A stretch of DNA of 64,000 bases from Ananas comosus (lineage: Eukaryota; Streptophyta; Magnoliopsida; Poales; Bromeliaceae): assembly GCF_001540865.1 (NCBI RefSeq), contig NC_033636.1, forward strand, positions 9,446,192-9,510,191. The letters are read 5' to 3'. Within the stretch, counting starts at the first letter, position 1. Each line of letters starts with the position of its first letter. Below are positions 49,609 to 59,420 of the stretch, in pieces. The notes under the pieces were generated by a model that was given only the letters and a program-made list of their open reading frames with translations, was not told where the DNA came from and did not search any database. The position numbers and the translations under genes were made by a program.

Positions 49609-52155
49609 ATGGCGTCGCGGCGGAGAACGCTCCTCAAGGTCATCATCCTCGGAGACAGCGGGTGATTCCTCGATCTTATAGTGCTGTTAACTCCTCTTTA
49701 GATCTTAATTTATAGATCTAATAACATTTCTAATGATTTTTTTTTTTTGTTTCGATCTGATTTTGGTTGGTTTTTAATTATTAACAGGGTTGGGAAAACG
49801 TCTTTGATGAATCAGTATCCTTGAATCGCCTGGAGAGTTCCGATGCTTATGGAGTAATTTTCTCTTTGTTTAAGTATAGATTATTATTATTATTATTATT
49901 ATTATTTTTTGTTCTTCTTAAGCCGTTTTAACTAGGTATGTGAGTCGAAAGTTTAGTAACCAGTACAAAGCGACGATCGGAGCCGATTTCCTAACCAAAG
50001 AGGTCCAAATTGAGGATAGGCTCTTCACATTGCAAGTATGAAATCTCAATCTCTGCAGATTTGTTCGGATTTGTGTTGTAGTCCCTCCTATGTTCGTTTG
50101 TTCCTCTTAGATTTATGTATTTTAAGAAAATGGATATCAATTGCTTTTCTATGTTTCTTGTCGTTTCAATTTTCTGCATGATATCTGAATAGTATATGAT
50201 AATCAATTATCATGTTAGATTCAGATCCATTTTTCCATGATGGTGGTAAGCTGTTGTTGTGGTCTTTACAATTTGCTTGTTAGACAACTGATACAAATGT
50301 GACAAAACTGTTTGTGGAAGGAGATCAGTTCCCCCATTGACCTTTTACACTTGGGCAGCTGAAATATCAGTATAGCACTGTAGCTTGTGTATTGTTCCCT
50401 CTTCACATTGATATTGTTGTAATATTGCAATATTTTTTTGATTGGCATATGTAATTCTTGATACGTACCGATATAACAGATCTAGAAATAATAGGCTGAG
50501 GAGGTGTACGTCATTATGAATAATAATCGAGAAAGAGATATTACTTTGAATATCAAATAAGAAGTGACAACTCATGATGAAGTCTAATTTGAACGCTTAT
50601 CAGGTCCATGACGTTAGCAACTATTGGAAATATATGAAAAGTTTGGATGAAAAATATCAACAGATTACAGAAGTTATTTCTGTGTTGCAGACTCCAAATT
50701 TAGGAATCTTTTACTTCCATAATCCATCATATACTTATATTCTAAAGTTGGGACCTGTTATACCAATCAACAAATTGTCTCATTTTGTTATCGAGAGATT
50801 TTGCTTCGATCTCCCCCAAAAATAATAGAGATCCCTTGCTTTACCTTTTCTGAGGGTTCATTTAGCCTCGTGGATAAATGCTAATGTGAGATCTCTAGTT
50901 TAAACTCATCCGGAAGACTCAACTAATCATACAGAAACACCTCAGCACTATTGAGACTTTTCATTATTTTCACGAAATCAGACACTTTAGAGAAGCCTAT
51001 GATATATCCATGTATGCATCTGGGCCATATCAAAGATGTGTTGGTAAAACAAGGTATGGCATTTAGACGGTACTAGCATATTGAATTTTCATCCTTCCAT
51101 AATTATGTTTCTTTATTCTTATTGTACCTAGTTGTGGTGGTTTCCTAAGAATAGTGTCGTCCTGAAATTGAAAATATAGAAATTCTTTGTACCTTTATAA
51201 TCATGTTTTACTTCCCTGTAAATCTCCCAGATATGGGATACAGCAGGGCAGGAAAGATTCCAGAGCCTTGGCGTGGCATTCTACCGTGGTGCGGATTGTT
51301 GTGTTCTTGTGTATGACGTCAATGTCATGAAATCATTCGATAACCTGAATAATTGGCGGGAAGAATTTCTAATTCAGGTAACGTAACCAGTCCTCATACT
51401 ATGCTGAGGATTCACAATATTTCTACTATTGTGATTGAAGTCCCTGGTCCTGGTTGTTTCTGTTTCAGGCTAGCCCATCCAACCCTGAAAACTTCCCTTT
51501 TGTGGTGTTGGGAAATAAGATTGATATTGATGGTGGCAACAGCCGTGTGGTAAATGATAATTTTCTTTATATAATGCCGTATCAGAATTTTGTTTAGGAC
51601 GGATGGAAAACAGCTTTGCTTCAGACGTTTTGTTAATTGCTTTTTTGTTAATTGCTTCTCTGATATGTGAGTTTGGCTTTTGTTTGTTTAGGTTTCTGAG
51701 AAGAAGGCTAAGGCATGGTGTGCTTCGAAGGGTAACATTCCCTACTTTGAGACATCTGCGAAGGAGGGAATCAATGTTGAAGCTGCTTTTCAGTACATAG
51801 CCCAAAATGCTCTTAAGAACGAACCAGAGGAGGAAATGTGAGTTCACCTTTTTCTTGAAATCCTCTAACAAAATTTGGTAATTTTCTTAGACTCAAGGTA
51901 GTTCTCTCGGCTACGAAAAGAATATAGTGAAAGTATGGTCGACAATGACAAATGGATCACTCTTGAATCATGATATATTGGATGAAAGTTTTCTTTGCAT
52001 TCCTTCATTTAACTGAGTTGCTATGCTTTCTGCCTCCTCTTTTCATTTGAGAAAGATGCACTTACACATTCTTCTGGTGTTGAAGTTACCTACCCGACAC
52101 CATTGATCTGGCAGGTGGCGGTCAGCAGCAAAGGTCATCAGGGTGCGAATGCTAG
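49609..52155 (+). CDS. RAB7-type small GTPase (RABG3 subfamily), 7 exons, 207 aa
   Basis: Late-endosome and tonoplast Rab GTPase controlling fusion of prevacuolar compartments with the vacuole. Exons: 49609-49661, 49788-49814, 49936-50035, 51231-51377, 51469-51549, 51692-51837, 52086-52155; the frame closes at 207 residues, normal for RABG3. Visible motifs: P-loop GDSGVGKTS (about 15-23), effector loop [23 protein letters not shown] (63-70, catalytic Gln 67), NKID (125-128), ETSAKEG (about 156-162) and the C-terminal CEC, a double-geranylgeranylation signal. The second coding exon is only 27 bp. Intron 2 begins GTATCCTTG, a U12-type donor. The ATG is the first after the leader and gives the canonical [18 protein letters not shown]. 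Confidence 0.97.
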
Positions 52156-53109
52156 GTCAGCAAGGAATATAGCTTCACCTTTGCCCGCAATTTGTGGCTC
52201 AGTCCAAGTAATTATGGGAAAGCATTTTTTTTTTTACTCGCATCCTGCTTTCTCCTGTGATGTGTTGATTGTTAAAGTGGATTTCATTCCATTCGTTTTG
52301 CTCTGTGTTCGTCTGTACTGGAAATGATTTATGCATTCTTGAATTGTTGACTTGAATTCTCGTGCACTTGTTTTCTCTTTCCACATTCATTAGTAGTGTA
52401 AATATGCTGCGTGTACGAAGAAAATAATCTAATGTTGTTTGTCCCAGATTTTATGCGTGACATTCGCCAAGTAACTGCAGACTGAATTTCTCTGTTTTCT
52501 CTTCGAATCCTCACTGCTGATGGAATCAGGAAGATAGGTTTTTTTAAAAAATTTCTTTTCCTTTTTTGTTTTTCTGTTCTTTTTTCTTTTGAAAGAGGGC
52601 TTGCCTTTCTATTATTTTGTTACTTGTATAGAAGCAGATGGTCTATTTTTGATTCCTTGATGGCTTGAGGCCTTCACCTAGTAAGTAGTCTTATGATGAT
52701 ACAAAACAAAATAGCTGCTCCGTAATGAATCCATTCCGTGCTCGTTGCAAGGTTTTGGTGGAATTTGGCCGATGTGCTCATTTTGGAAATGTGTTATTCG
52801 AATGCATCCATTTTGATGTTTTCAAAAAATTTAATTCGAAACAATTCAAAAAATTTTAAAGCTCTTCACCTTTATGTTGTTAATGTAAGAGTCTAGTTCT
52901 TCTATCATTTTGAAGCATCAAATGGGAATTATTTTAAAACGTGTTTGTGCGTAGTATAGAAGTAGTGTGCTGTTGCATACTAAGCCACGGCGTTGGTCGG
53001 TTGCGTAGATGGAGAAATAAGGGCCGTTTGATCTCAGCAATTCGGGATCACCGTTCATCACGTCGGTCGAACATAAGTCGGTCTAAGAGATTGTTATCCG
53101 AACACCACC
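52156..53109. other. RAB7 3' flank and promoter of the next gene
   Basis: Contains the RAB7 3' untranslated region (about 52156-52650) and then AT-rich DNA. No other gene was seen. Confidence 0.5.
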
Positions 53110-53117
53110 TATAAATA
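53110..53117 (+). promoter_or_regulatory. TATA box
   Basis: TATAAATA, about 140 bp upstream of the ATG at 53251, in a CACCTATAAATAGCTCC context. Confidence 0.7.
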
Positions 53118-53221
53118 GCTCCTGCGACCACTCTTCTCTCCGAACCACGTTTCGCGAAGCTTCTTCTATCACAGATCCTCCACCGTAGAAGAAGCAGCAG
53201 CAAAAGCGGAGGGACGAGAAT

Positions 53222-53901
53222 CCTTTATCCCTAGAGCGGCTGCGGCGACGATGGCGGAGGAGATCGCCGGAGCCCTCGGCGCCGCCGCCTCGCTCCGGCC
53301 GCCGAGGCTGGAGGACGCGGGCCTCGAGGACTGCGCCCTCCCGCCGGATTCCATCATGGAGGCCTTCTCCCGCGCCGCCATCTCCATCCGATCCCGCTTC
53401 GCCACTGGCGAGGACGAAGACGGGAGCGGCTGCTGCGTCGAGGATCCGGGGCCGAGCAACGGGGAGATCCCCGACGCCCTCGTCGGCGGCGCCGCCTCCG
53501 CCCTCGGGGACGAGCCGCGGCCGCTCTGCGGCGGCGCCGGGGGCGGAGACGAGCCTGGGAGCGGCAGCGCCGCCGATGAGGTGAGGGTCGTGGGGGTTGG
53601 AAAGGAGGGAGAGGGTGGAGATAGGGTTGTGGTCGTGGGAGGAGCGGAATTGGACGGAGGGNCCTTTATCCCTAGAGCGGCTGCGGCGACGATGGCGGAG
53701 GAAATCGCCGGAGCCCTCGGCGCCGCCGCCTCGCTCCGGCCGCCGAGGCTGGAGGACGCGGGCCTCGAGGACTGCGCCCTCCCGCCGGAGACGAGCCTGG
53801 GAGCGGCAGCGCCGCCGATGAGGTGAGGGTCGTGGGGGTTGGAAAGGAGGGAGAGGGTGGAGATAGGGTTGTGGTCGTGGGAGGAGCGGAATTGGACGGA
53901 G
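53222..53901 (+). repeat. Duplicated contig end around an N
   Basis: 53222-53661 and 53663-53901 are near-identical apart from a 199 bp deletion in the second copy (after CTCCCGCCGGA). A junction with one N inside a coding exon points to a misjoin of two alleles or two overlapping contigs. Confidence 0.85.
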
Positions 53902-54044
53902 GGGGGAAGAGGTCCTGCGTTGATGGTGCAGAGGAAGGGATCCGTGGTGTGGATAAGAAGAAGGGTAAGGGCGATAATGAGGAGGAGGAAGAAGAAGAAG
54001 AAGAAGGGGATGGTGAAGCTATCCTGGTCGAGGCTCTCATCTAA
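53251..54044 (+). CDS. Unknown acidic plant protein, broken by an assembly duplication
   Basis: I do not recognise the family. The 5' part (53251-53661) starts MAEEIAGALGAAASLRPPRL, has an Asp/Glu-containing middle (FATGEDEDGSGCCVED) and a Gly/Val-rich end (EVRVVGVGKEGEGGDRVVVV), then meets an N at 53662. After the N the sequence restarts at the leader (CCTTTATCCCTAGAGCGG), repeats the ATG at 53692, and lacks 199 bp of the first copy, which shifts the frame. It then continues past the repeated end into a new C-terminus with an Asp/Glu run ending EAILVEALI and a stop at 54042-54044, readable in the frame of 53823-54044. The simplest view is one single-exon gene of roughly 180 codons whose 5' half was assembled twice. 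A TATA box at 53110 supports transcription. Confidence 0.55.
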
Positions 54045-54947
54045 TCATGCGCGCAATTTTGAGGTAAATTTCTCTTTTTGTGTGCTTCGAAATTTTGGTT
54101 GAACTGTAGTTGTAGCTTCTGTAATTGTATTGTGAATTGTGTTCTCATTAGCTCTACTAGATATGTTCAGTGTACAGCTCTGTTCTACATCTACATCTGT
54201 GATTGATTCAGTAAATGCTAAAAAATAGAATAATTATTTCCTGTTTAATCAATAGACGATCTGATTCGATCTGATCGTCACTGCACTTGGAGCGCTTTGC
54301 TATGAATCAACGCTCCCTTTTCACCGATTTGTTAGGATACGTCGGGATAGTGCTGTGCTTTTATACTCCAAAATGTCTATAAAAAATTAGGAGCATTTTT
54401 GCTGTAAAACTACAGTAGGAACTGCACACAATTTACTTAAAACTAAACCTAACTTGTATTTAACATCTTATGCATTCTTTTTTCTTTTTTTCTTTATTTT
54501 TTTTTGATAGGTGAGCTGCTGTGTTGGCACTAGAACTAAAGACTAAAGCTCTTTCTCTTTCATTCATTCTATTGTTGTTGTGATGCTGGAGTCTTTTCTT
54601 TGGCAGATACGACACCGACGGTTGAGAGATCTATTAGACAGTAGCAGCTACCAACAAAAGAATAGTTATGTAAAACGTTCTTGGACTTCATTTTTTTTTT
54701 AAGGTGCTTTTTTGAATATTGGACATTACACATAATAAGCTTGAGTAAGCCTATTAGGAAAATGAGAATGCCTTTTTGTGCACACTCTGAATGGTTTTTT
54801 AGTTTAATGCTTCTTCACGATAAACTTCCCCCGCCCTTTAATGGCTGTTTCAATGGCTGTTTCATCTGATTAGAAAGAGGCATTCAATTATTGTTCGATC
54901 AGTGCTGTATGTTTGTTTTTTTGTTTTTTTTTTTTCGTTTTTTTTTT
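54045..54947. other. 3' flank of the unknown gene
   Basis: No further gene was seen. The stretch ends in long T-runs before an assembly gap. Confidence 0.5.
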
Positions 54948-55059
54948 NNNNNNNNNNNNNNNNNNNNNNNNNNNNNNNNNNNNNNNNNNNNNNNNNNNNN
55001 NNNNNNNNNNNNNNNNNNNNNNNNNNNNNNNNNNNNNNNNNNNNNNNNNNNNNNNNNNN
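54948..55059. other. Assembly gap (112 N)
   Basis: Run of N within a homopolymer-rich stretch; the gap sits next to the T-tail of a SINE. Confidence 1.
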
Positions 55060-55219
55060 TTTTTTTTTTTTTTTTTGAGAGAGAAAGGTAGAATGCTATT
55101 AATTTTATTTATTTTTTTAAAAATAAATTTAGTTGGAAATATTAAGTAACTAAATTTTGAATTTGAAATTTCGAGTATCAATCATTAAGTCTATTGTCAC
55201 TTGCGCTAGGGCGGTTGGT
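55060..55219 (-). mobile_element. Degenerate SINE copy
   Basis: T-run, then GAGAGAGAAAGGTAGAATGC, AAAAATAAATTTAGTTGG, a decayed B box (AATTTGAAATTTCGAG), and the head CACTTGCGCTAGGGCGGTTGG. Substitutions are numerous. Confidence 0.75.
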
Positions 55220-55392
55220 GTTCCACCAGTGCTGTTAAGTGAAGTCTTCAAAGGATTTTTCATTGACATAACATGAGCAAGAGATCTAGTTTTGACGCCC
55301 TTTCTTTTTTAGGATTTAATCTTTGAGTCCCATCGAATAGTAAATTTTATAAATTTAAGGGACAAAAATAGATGACAAATAATATATATATA

Positions 55393-55935
55393 GAGTCCGG
55401 CTACTATACTATTATCAGTATGATCATTCTCGTACCCATTAGTTGTTTTCGATGATAGAGTTTTCGAATCGACGATCCGCACCGTCAAACATTATCTAGA
55501 GTATTTAAAACTTCTAGAAATCAAATTTCATAATTTTTCGACATTATTTACCTTATGATCAAAAGGTCACAAAATTGATAATTTTTAACGGCCGGTATGG
55601 AATACTTACTAGTTTAACGGTATAAACGAATCGGAATCGGTTAAACTTTTAATAGAAAATTTTATTCACTACTTAGTTAAAAATCAATAACTTCGATTTT
55701 AAATTGAAGGATCCGATTATTCATTTTTAAAATGTCGTTCGATTAAAACCGTTCATTTATACCTGCTTGATGGACTTTATTATGATTTCGAAAAATTACG
55801 AAATTTATTTTTTAGAAGTTTCAAATACTTTAGATCTTATTTAACGGACTGAATCGTCGATTTGGAAGTCCCATCATCGAAAACAACTTATGAGTACGAA
55901 GGACCTAATACTCATAAGAGTTTAGTAGCCATACT
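55393..55935. repeat. Foldback MITE, about 0.54 kb
   Basis: Left end GAGTCCGGCTACTATACTAT and, on the opposite strand from the right, ATAGTATGGCTACTAAACTC. The arms continue as inverted copies through AGTTGTTTTCGATGAT, TTCGAATCGACGAT-like words and CTAGAGTATTTAAAACTTCT. It is related in ends and in several internal words (GTTTTCGATG, CTAGAGTATTT) to 1447-1990. TA-rich flanks. Confidence 0.8.
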
Positions 55936-56688
55936 ATATATTATTATAATATATATATATTATTATATATTATATATATATATATATATAGAATTAGCTA
56001 CTATTATAATATTTTAGTTCCATTGTTATTTTTTTTATATAATTTTTTTTGTCTAGAAATGTAGTAGGTGGTGTTGTTTGGAGTTTGAAGCCTTCAATAG
56101 TACTATCAATTTTTGGAGCTATTTCTTGATTATATTTCGCCTAGGCAAATTATACTATTTAATTAATCACTTACTTGATCTTCTAATATTATTCTAACTG
56201 TATATCTTTTCATCCAAAGATCAAAAATTTAATAATATTAATAATTTGGCTGTATTATCGGAATGTAGTTTACGCTCAAGTTGTTTATTGAAGTATGTTG
56301 AAAATGATTACAGTTAAAAGAGAAGCCGCGGTAGCAATACTAAACGGCATTTGATCCATGACTGGGAGTTTTGAAGTGTAAGGTACTTCACCTCCGCATA
56401 CAAGCTATAAAAGAACGAGTCTCAAGAGAAAAAAAAAAAAAATGGTGACGAACAAATTTCTAAGGAACCAACATATAATAGCTGTAATTTTTTAAAATAA
56501 ATCTGAAAATAAGAGTAACAAATGAAGCCAAAAAAAAATAATCTGTCTGAACAATGAAATAACATATTATATGTTAAATCGTAATATATATATATTAATA
56601 TATATTATATATATATATTAATATATATATATATATATATGAGAGAGAAGAGAAGAGAGAAGAGAGAGAGATAGAGAGAGAAAATTAT
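55936..56688. other. AT-rich intergenic DNA with TA tracts
   Basis: TA tracts at about 55940-55990 and 56585-56640 and a GA-rich patch at 56640-56685. No gene was seen. Confidence 0.6.
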
Positions 56689-56930
56689 GTTACTATACTC
56701 AATTATAGTATTAAAGCCCTTGATATTATGAGTTTTTTGGCGTTAGATGAAAAAATATACTGTTAGGATGATAGTGGTCCACCGATTGATTAAATGATAG
56801 TAGTCCCCTAAGGTTGAGTGGGTGGTTGGTTTATAGTATAATTAACGGATAGAGATGATCAAAATAAATTTAACGGTAGAAACTCCAATAGTACAAGCTT
56901 GGTACTTCATAGTATTATATCCGGAATATA
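56689..56930. repeat. MITE-like inverted-repeat fragment
   Basis: Left end TTACTATACTCAATTATAGT and a right-end counterpart TACTTCATAGTATTAT. The opposite strand shares words with 3785-3965 (ACTACTATCAT, AACCACCCACTCAA). A weaker member of the GGCTACTATACT-type group. Confidence 0.5.
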
Positions 56931-57142
56931 TTAATATATATATAATATAATAATTATAATTATATATAATATATCAGTATTTATTATCACCCGTAATGAT
57001 ATAGTTGAGGATTAAATCATCATTTACTATTTATATATTGTACAGATTCGCATGTTGATTTTAATTTTATTTTGGGCATAAAACTTTTTTTTTTAAAAAA
57101 AATTTACATTAGTCAAAGTAGTTACATCCTATTAGGTGTAAA

Positions 57143-57935
57143 GGGTATTTTTTTTGCATTTAGCCCCCTAGTAAATTTTTATTTTAAAAATAGCCCTATC
57201 AAAATTTAATTTGCAAAAATGGCCCTGCACCTGCCACGCAGGCGCCACGTCAGCGCCACGCGGGCTGGGCATGGGCCAGTGTATTAAGTTAAACACGGTG
57301 AACCATTCACCGTGTTCAAACACGGTGAATGGTTCACCGTGTTTAGTACGTATTTTTTTCTAGAAGAATAGGGAGTTAGGGATGTTAATGGGGTATGGAT
57401 ATCCAAAATATTATTCGAACCTAAACCCGAATAAATTATATATATACATAACTTATTTTTATTTATTTATACAATATATAAAATATCTAATAATTTTTAT
57501 TTCTTAGATCTTCATCAATCCAATGGTATAGATTTTTAAAATTATTAGATATTTTATACCGTTGGATTGGATGAAGATCTAAGAAATAAAAATTATTGGA
57601 TATTTTATATATTGTATAAATATGTAAAAATAAATTATGTATATAAAATAATTTATTCGGGTTTAGGTTCGAATAATATTTTGAATATCCATACCCCATT
57701 AACATCCCTAACTCCCTATTCCTCTACAAAAAATACGTACTAAACACGGTGAATCATTCACCGTGTCTAAACACGGTGAATGATTCACCGTGTTTAACTT
57801 AACTACCGCCCCCAGCCCCGCCCGCGTGGACGTGGCGCTTGCGTGGCAGGAGTAGGGCCATTTTTGCAAATTAAATTTTGATAGGGCTACTTTTAAAATA
57901 AAAATTCTTCAGGAGCTAAATGCAAAAAAAGCCCG
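57143..57935. mobile_element. Near-perfect 0.79 kb palindromic transposon with 8 bp target-site duplication
   Basis: Arms of about 390 bp (57143-57535 and 57545-57935) are inverted copies around a short AT spacer. They contain, in order, TTTGCATTTAGC, AAAATTTAATTTGCAAAAAT, a GC-rich block with GCCACGTC, two short palindromes of the GGTGAATCATTCACC type, and AGGGATGTTAATGGGGTATG. The flanks carry GGTGTAAA at 57135-57142 and 57936-57943. No protein is encoded, so it is non-autonomous. The long arms suggest a Mutator-like or hAT-like foldback element; the 8 bp duplication favours hAT, the arm length favours MULE. Transcribed, it would form a very long hairpin. Confidence 0.88.
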
Positions 57936-58048
57936 GTGTAAAATGCTAGAAACCACTCACACCCGGGGGACGGTCAACGGCGGGGATTCTATCATCACCA
58001 GGATCAAAGAGATCCCCGCAACCAACGGCTCAGATATTATCCTCCCCG

Positions 58049-58086
58049 AAACCCTAATCCTCAGAGCATCTTATACATAAATAAAA
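58049..58086 (+). promoter_or_regulatory. Telo-box plus TATA-like promoter of the snoRNA locus
   Basis: A perfect plant telo-box AAACCCTAA at 58049-58057 is followed by a TATA-like ATAAATAAAAGG at about 58077-58088. This combination is typical of plant snoRNA and ribosomal-protein gene promoters. A pyrimidine-rich leader follows. Confidence 0.6.
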
Positions 58087-58259
58087 GGCCGCGGTGCGCT
58101 CACCAGTCGCGATCTCTTCCTCCTGTTCGCCGATCCTCTTCTTCGTGTTCTCATCGATCGTTTTTTTTTTTTGTTTGGGCAAATTTTTGGCGATTCTTTC
58201 TATGATGATTCCATTCCTCGCAGTATTTTCGAATTTTAACGATGTTGGGTTCGATTAGG

Positions 58260-58350
58260 GGAGGCGATGATGAATGCTCTGTGCTTTCCTAGAAGGTCTC
58301 GTTCGTCGTAATGGCTACTTTTTAGCCTTGCCGACCATCCTGATATATCA
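58260..58350 (+). ncRNA. Candidate box C/D snoRNA, possible 18S rRNA guide
   Basis: A C box ATGATGA (58267-58273) and a D box CTGA (58340-58343) lie about 70 nt apart. Between them AGGTCTCGTTCGT (58294-58306) is complementary to the conserved 18S rRNA stretch ACGAACGAGACCT, recalled from memory. Against it: no clear terminal stem, and the D' box that should follow the guide is degenerate. Position between the telo-box promoter and U80 supports a small snoRNA cluster. Confidence 0.35.
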
Positions 58351-58559
58351 CCACCCATATTCTGAGTCCCATCCCCTTTCTCCATAAACATTAACTTATA
58401 TCAGGGTTCATTATGAATCGTATTTATGTTTTATCTTTTTTATCCTTTTTCAAATTCGTGCCGATGATTAGACAGAGTAAATGACAAGCATATGTCTGAA
58501 GCTCATGCTGTGTTGAGTAGATCTAATCTTCTCTATGAGGCTAAAAATTTCTCACTAAT

Positions 58560-58590
<31 letters not shown>

Positions 58591-58649
58591 GTTTTAATTT
58601 TTTTTTTTTCTATTTGAGAATTTTTTGCATGATTTTAGCAAAATAGATA

Positions 58650-58754
58650 GATAAGGTCGCGTGATGACTAGTTGCATAGTTCAAATGAATTAGCCCTCTG
58701 AGGCTATGATTAAGAAAATAAAATAGTCTTTCGCTCCTATCTGATGACCTTATC
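58650..58754 (+). ncRNA. Box C/D snoRNA U80 (SNORD80 homologue)
   Basis: A perfect 9 bp terminal stem pairs GATAAGGTC (58650-58658) with GACCTTATC (58746-58754). Directly inside are a C box GTGATGA (58661-58667) and a D box CTGA (58741-58744). The antisense element next to the D box, AGTCTTTCGCTCCTAT, is the U80 guide for 25S/28S rRNA (target ATAGGGGCGAAAGACT, one G-U pair) and directs 2'-O-methylation of a G five nucleotides from the D box. The second U80 element, CATAGTTCA, lies in the 5' half at about 58675. An internal CTGA at 58698-58701 and TATGATT at 58705 are possible D' and C' boxes. The match to human U80 is from memory but extends over both guides and the box spacing. Probably processed from a longer pol II transcript. 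Confidence 0.88.
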
Positions 58755-59420
58755 ACTGTCATTGTTACTCACTACTCAATACACTTTGTTGTTTCGCGTT
58801 CAATATATGCTATGAGTTTGCTTAAACAGATCAGAAAATATATTTTTTCCCCCCATCAATCAGTGTTTATTTATGATTTTTCGAAGTTTACGATGGCATT
58901 TTTCAATTTCTTTATGACTTTTTGGTGTGTAATTTTTACGTACTTGAGCGGGAGAGAGATGTAAGATTAAGGAGGCTCTTAGATTTGAAAGGATAAGAAC
59001 TTTAAACCTCATATGAAGCGCAGAACCGAACAAATATGCAGATAATTTTAGAAGCATGAATGAGAATTTAACTCTCGGTAAAATGTCAACTCTGGTTTGC
59101 GAGCTTTTTAATATGTCTATACTTACATTACTAAAAGGAAGTTTGATCCTTGCGTAATCATTCCAATGCTTACAAACAATTTACATGTCGTATTCGAACC
59201 TTCAACAATAAACTTGTAAAAGGATTGAAACATGCGAAATAGAAACCACATAACCCAGACTAAATACAGTTTCTGATAAGAATAAGCTGATCATCACTTT
59301 GGTGTTCAATTGCTGCTCACTCAAAAACGCCCAAAATAAGAATTAGAAAAAAAAAAAGAAAAGGAGAAATCATATTATGCAGGTCTACTCGAGCAAGTTC
59401 ATATCCATTGAAAATGAAGC
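58755..59420. other. Intergenic between the snoRNA locus and CESA 3' end
   Basis: Contains the convergent ends of the two transcription units. No other gene was seen. Confidence 0.55.

Noticed and set aside
53672..54040. Ser/Pro-rich minus-strand frame
   Set aside because: Antisense shadow of the acidic run in the unknown gene.
58480..58560. C/D-like pair (GATGATT and CTGA) before U80
   Set aside because: C box is poor, no terminal stem and no guide that I can match to rRNA.
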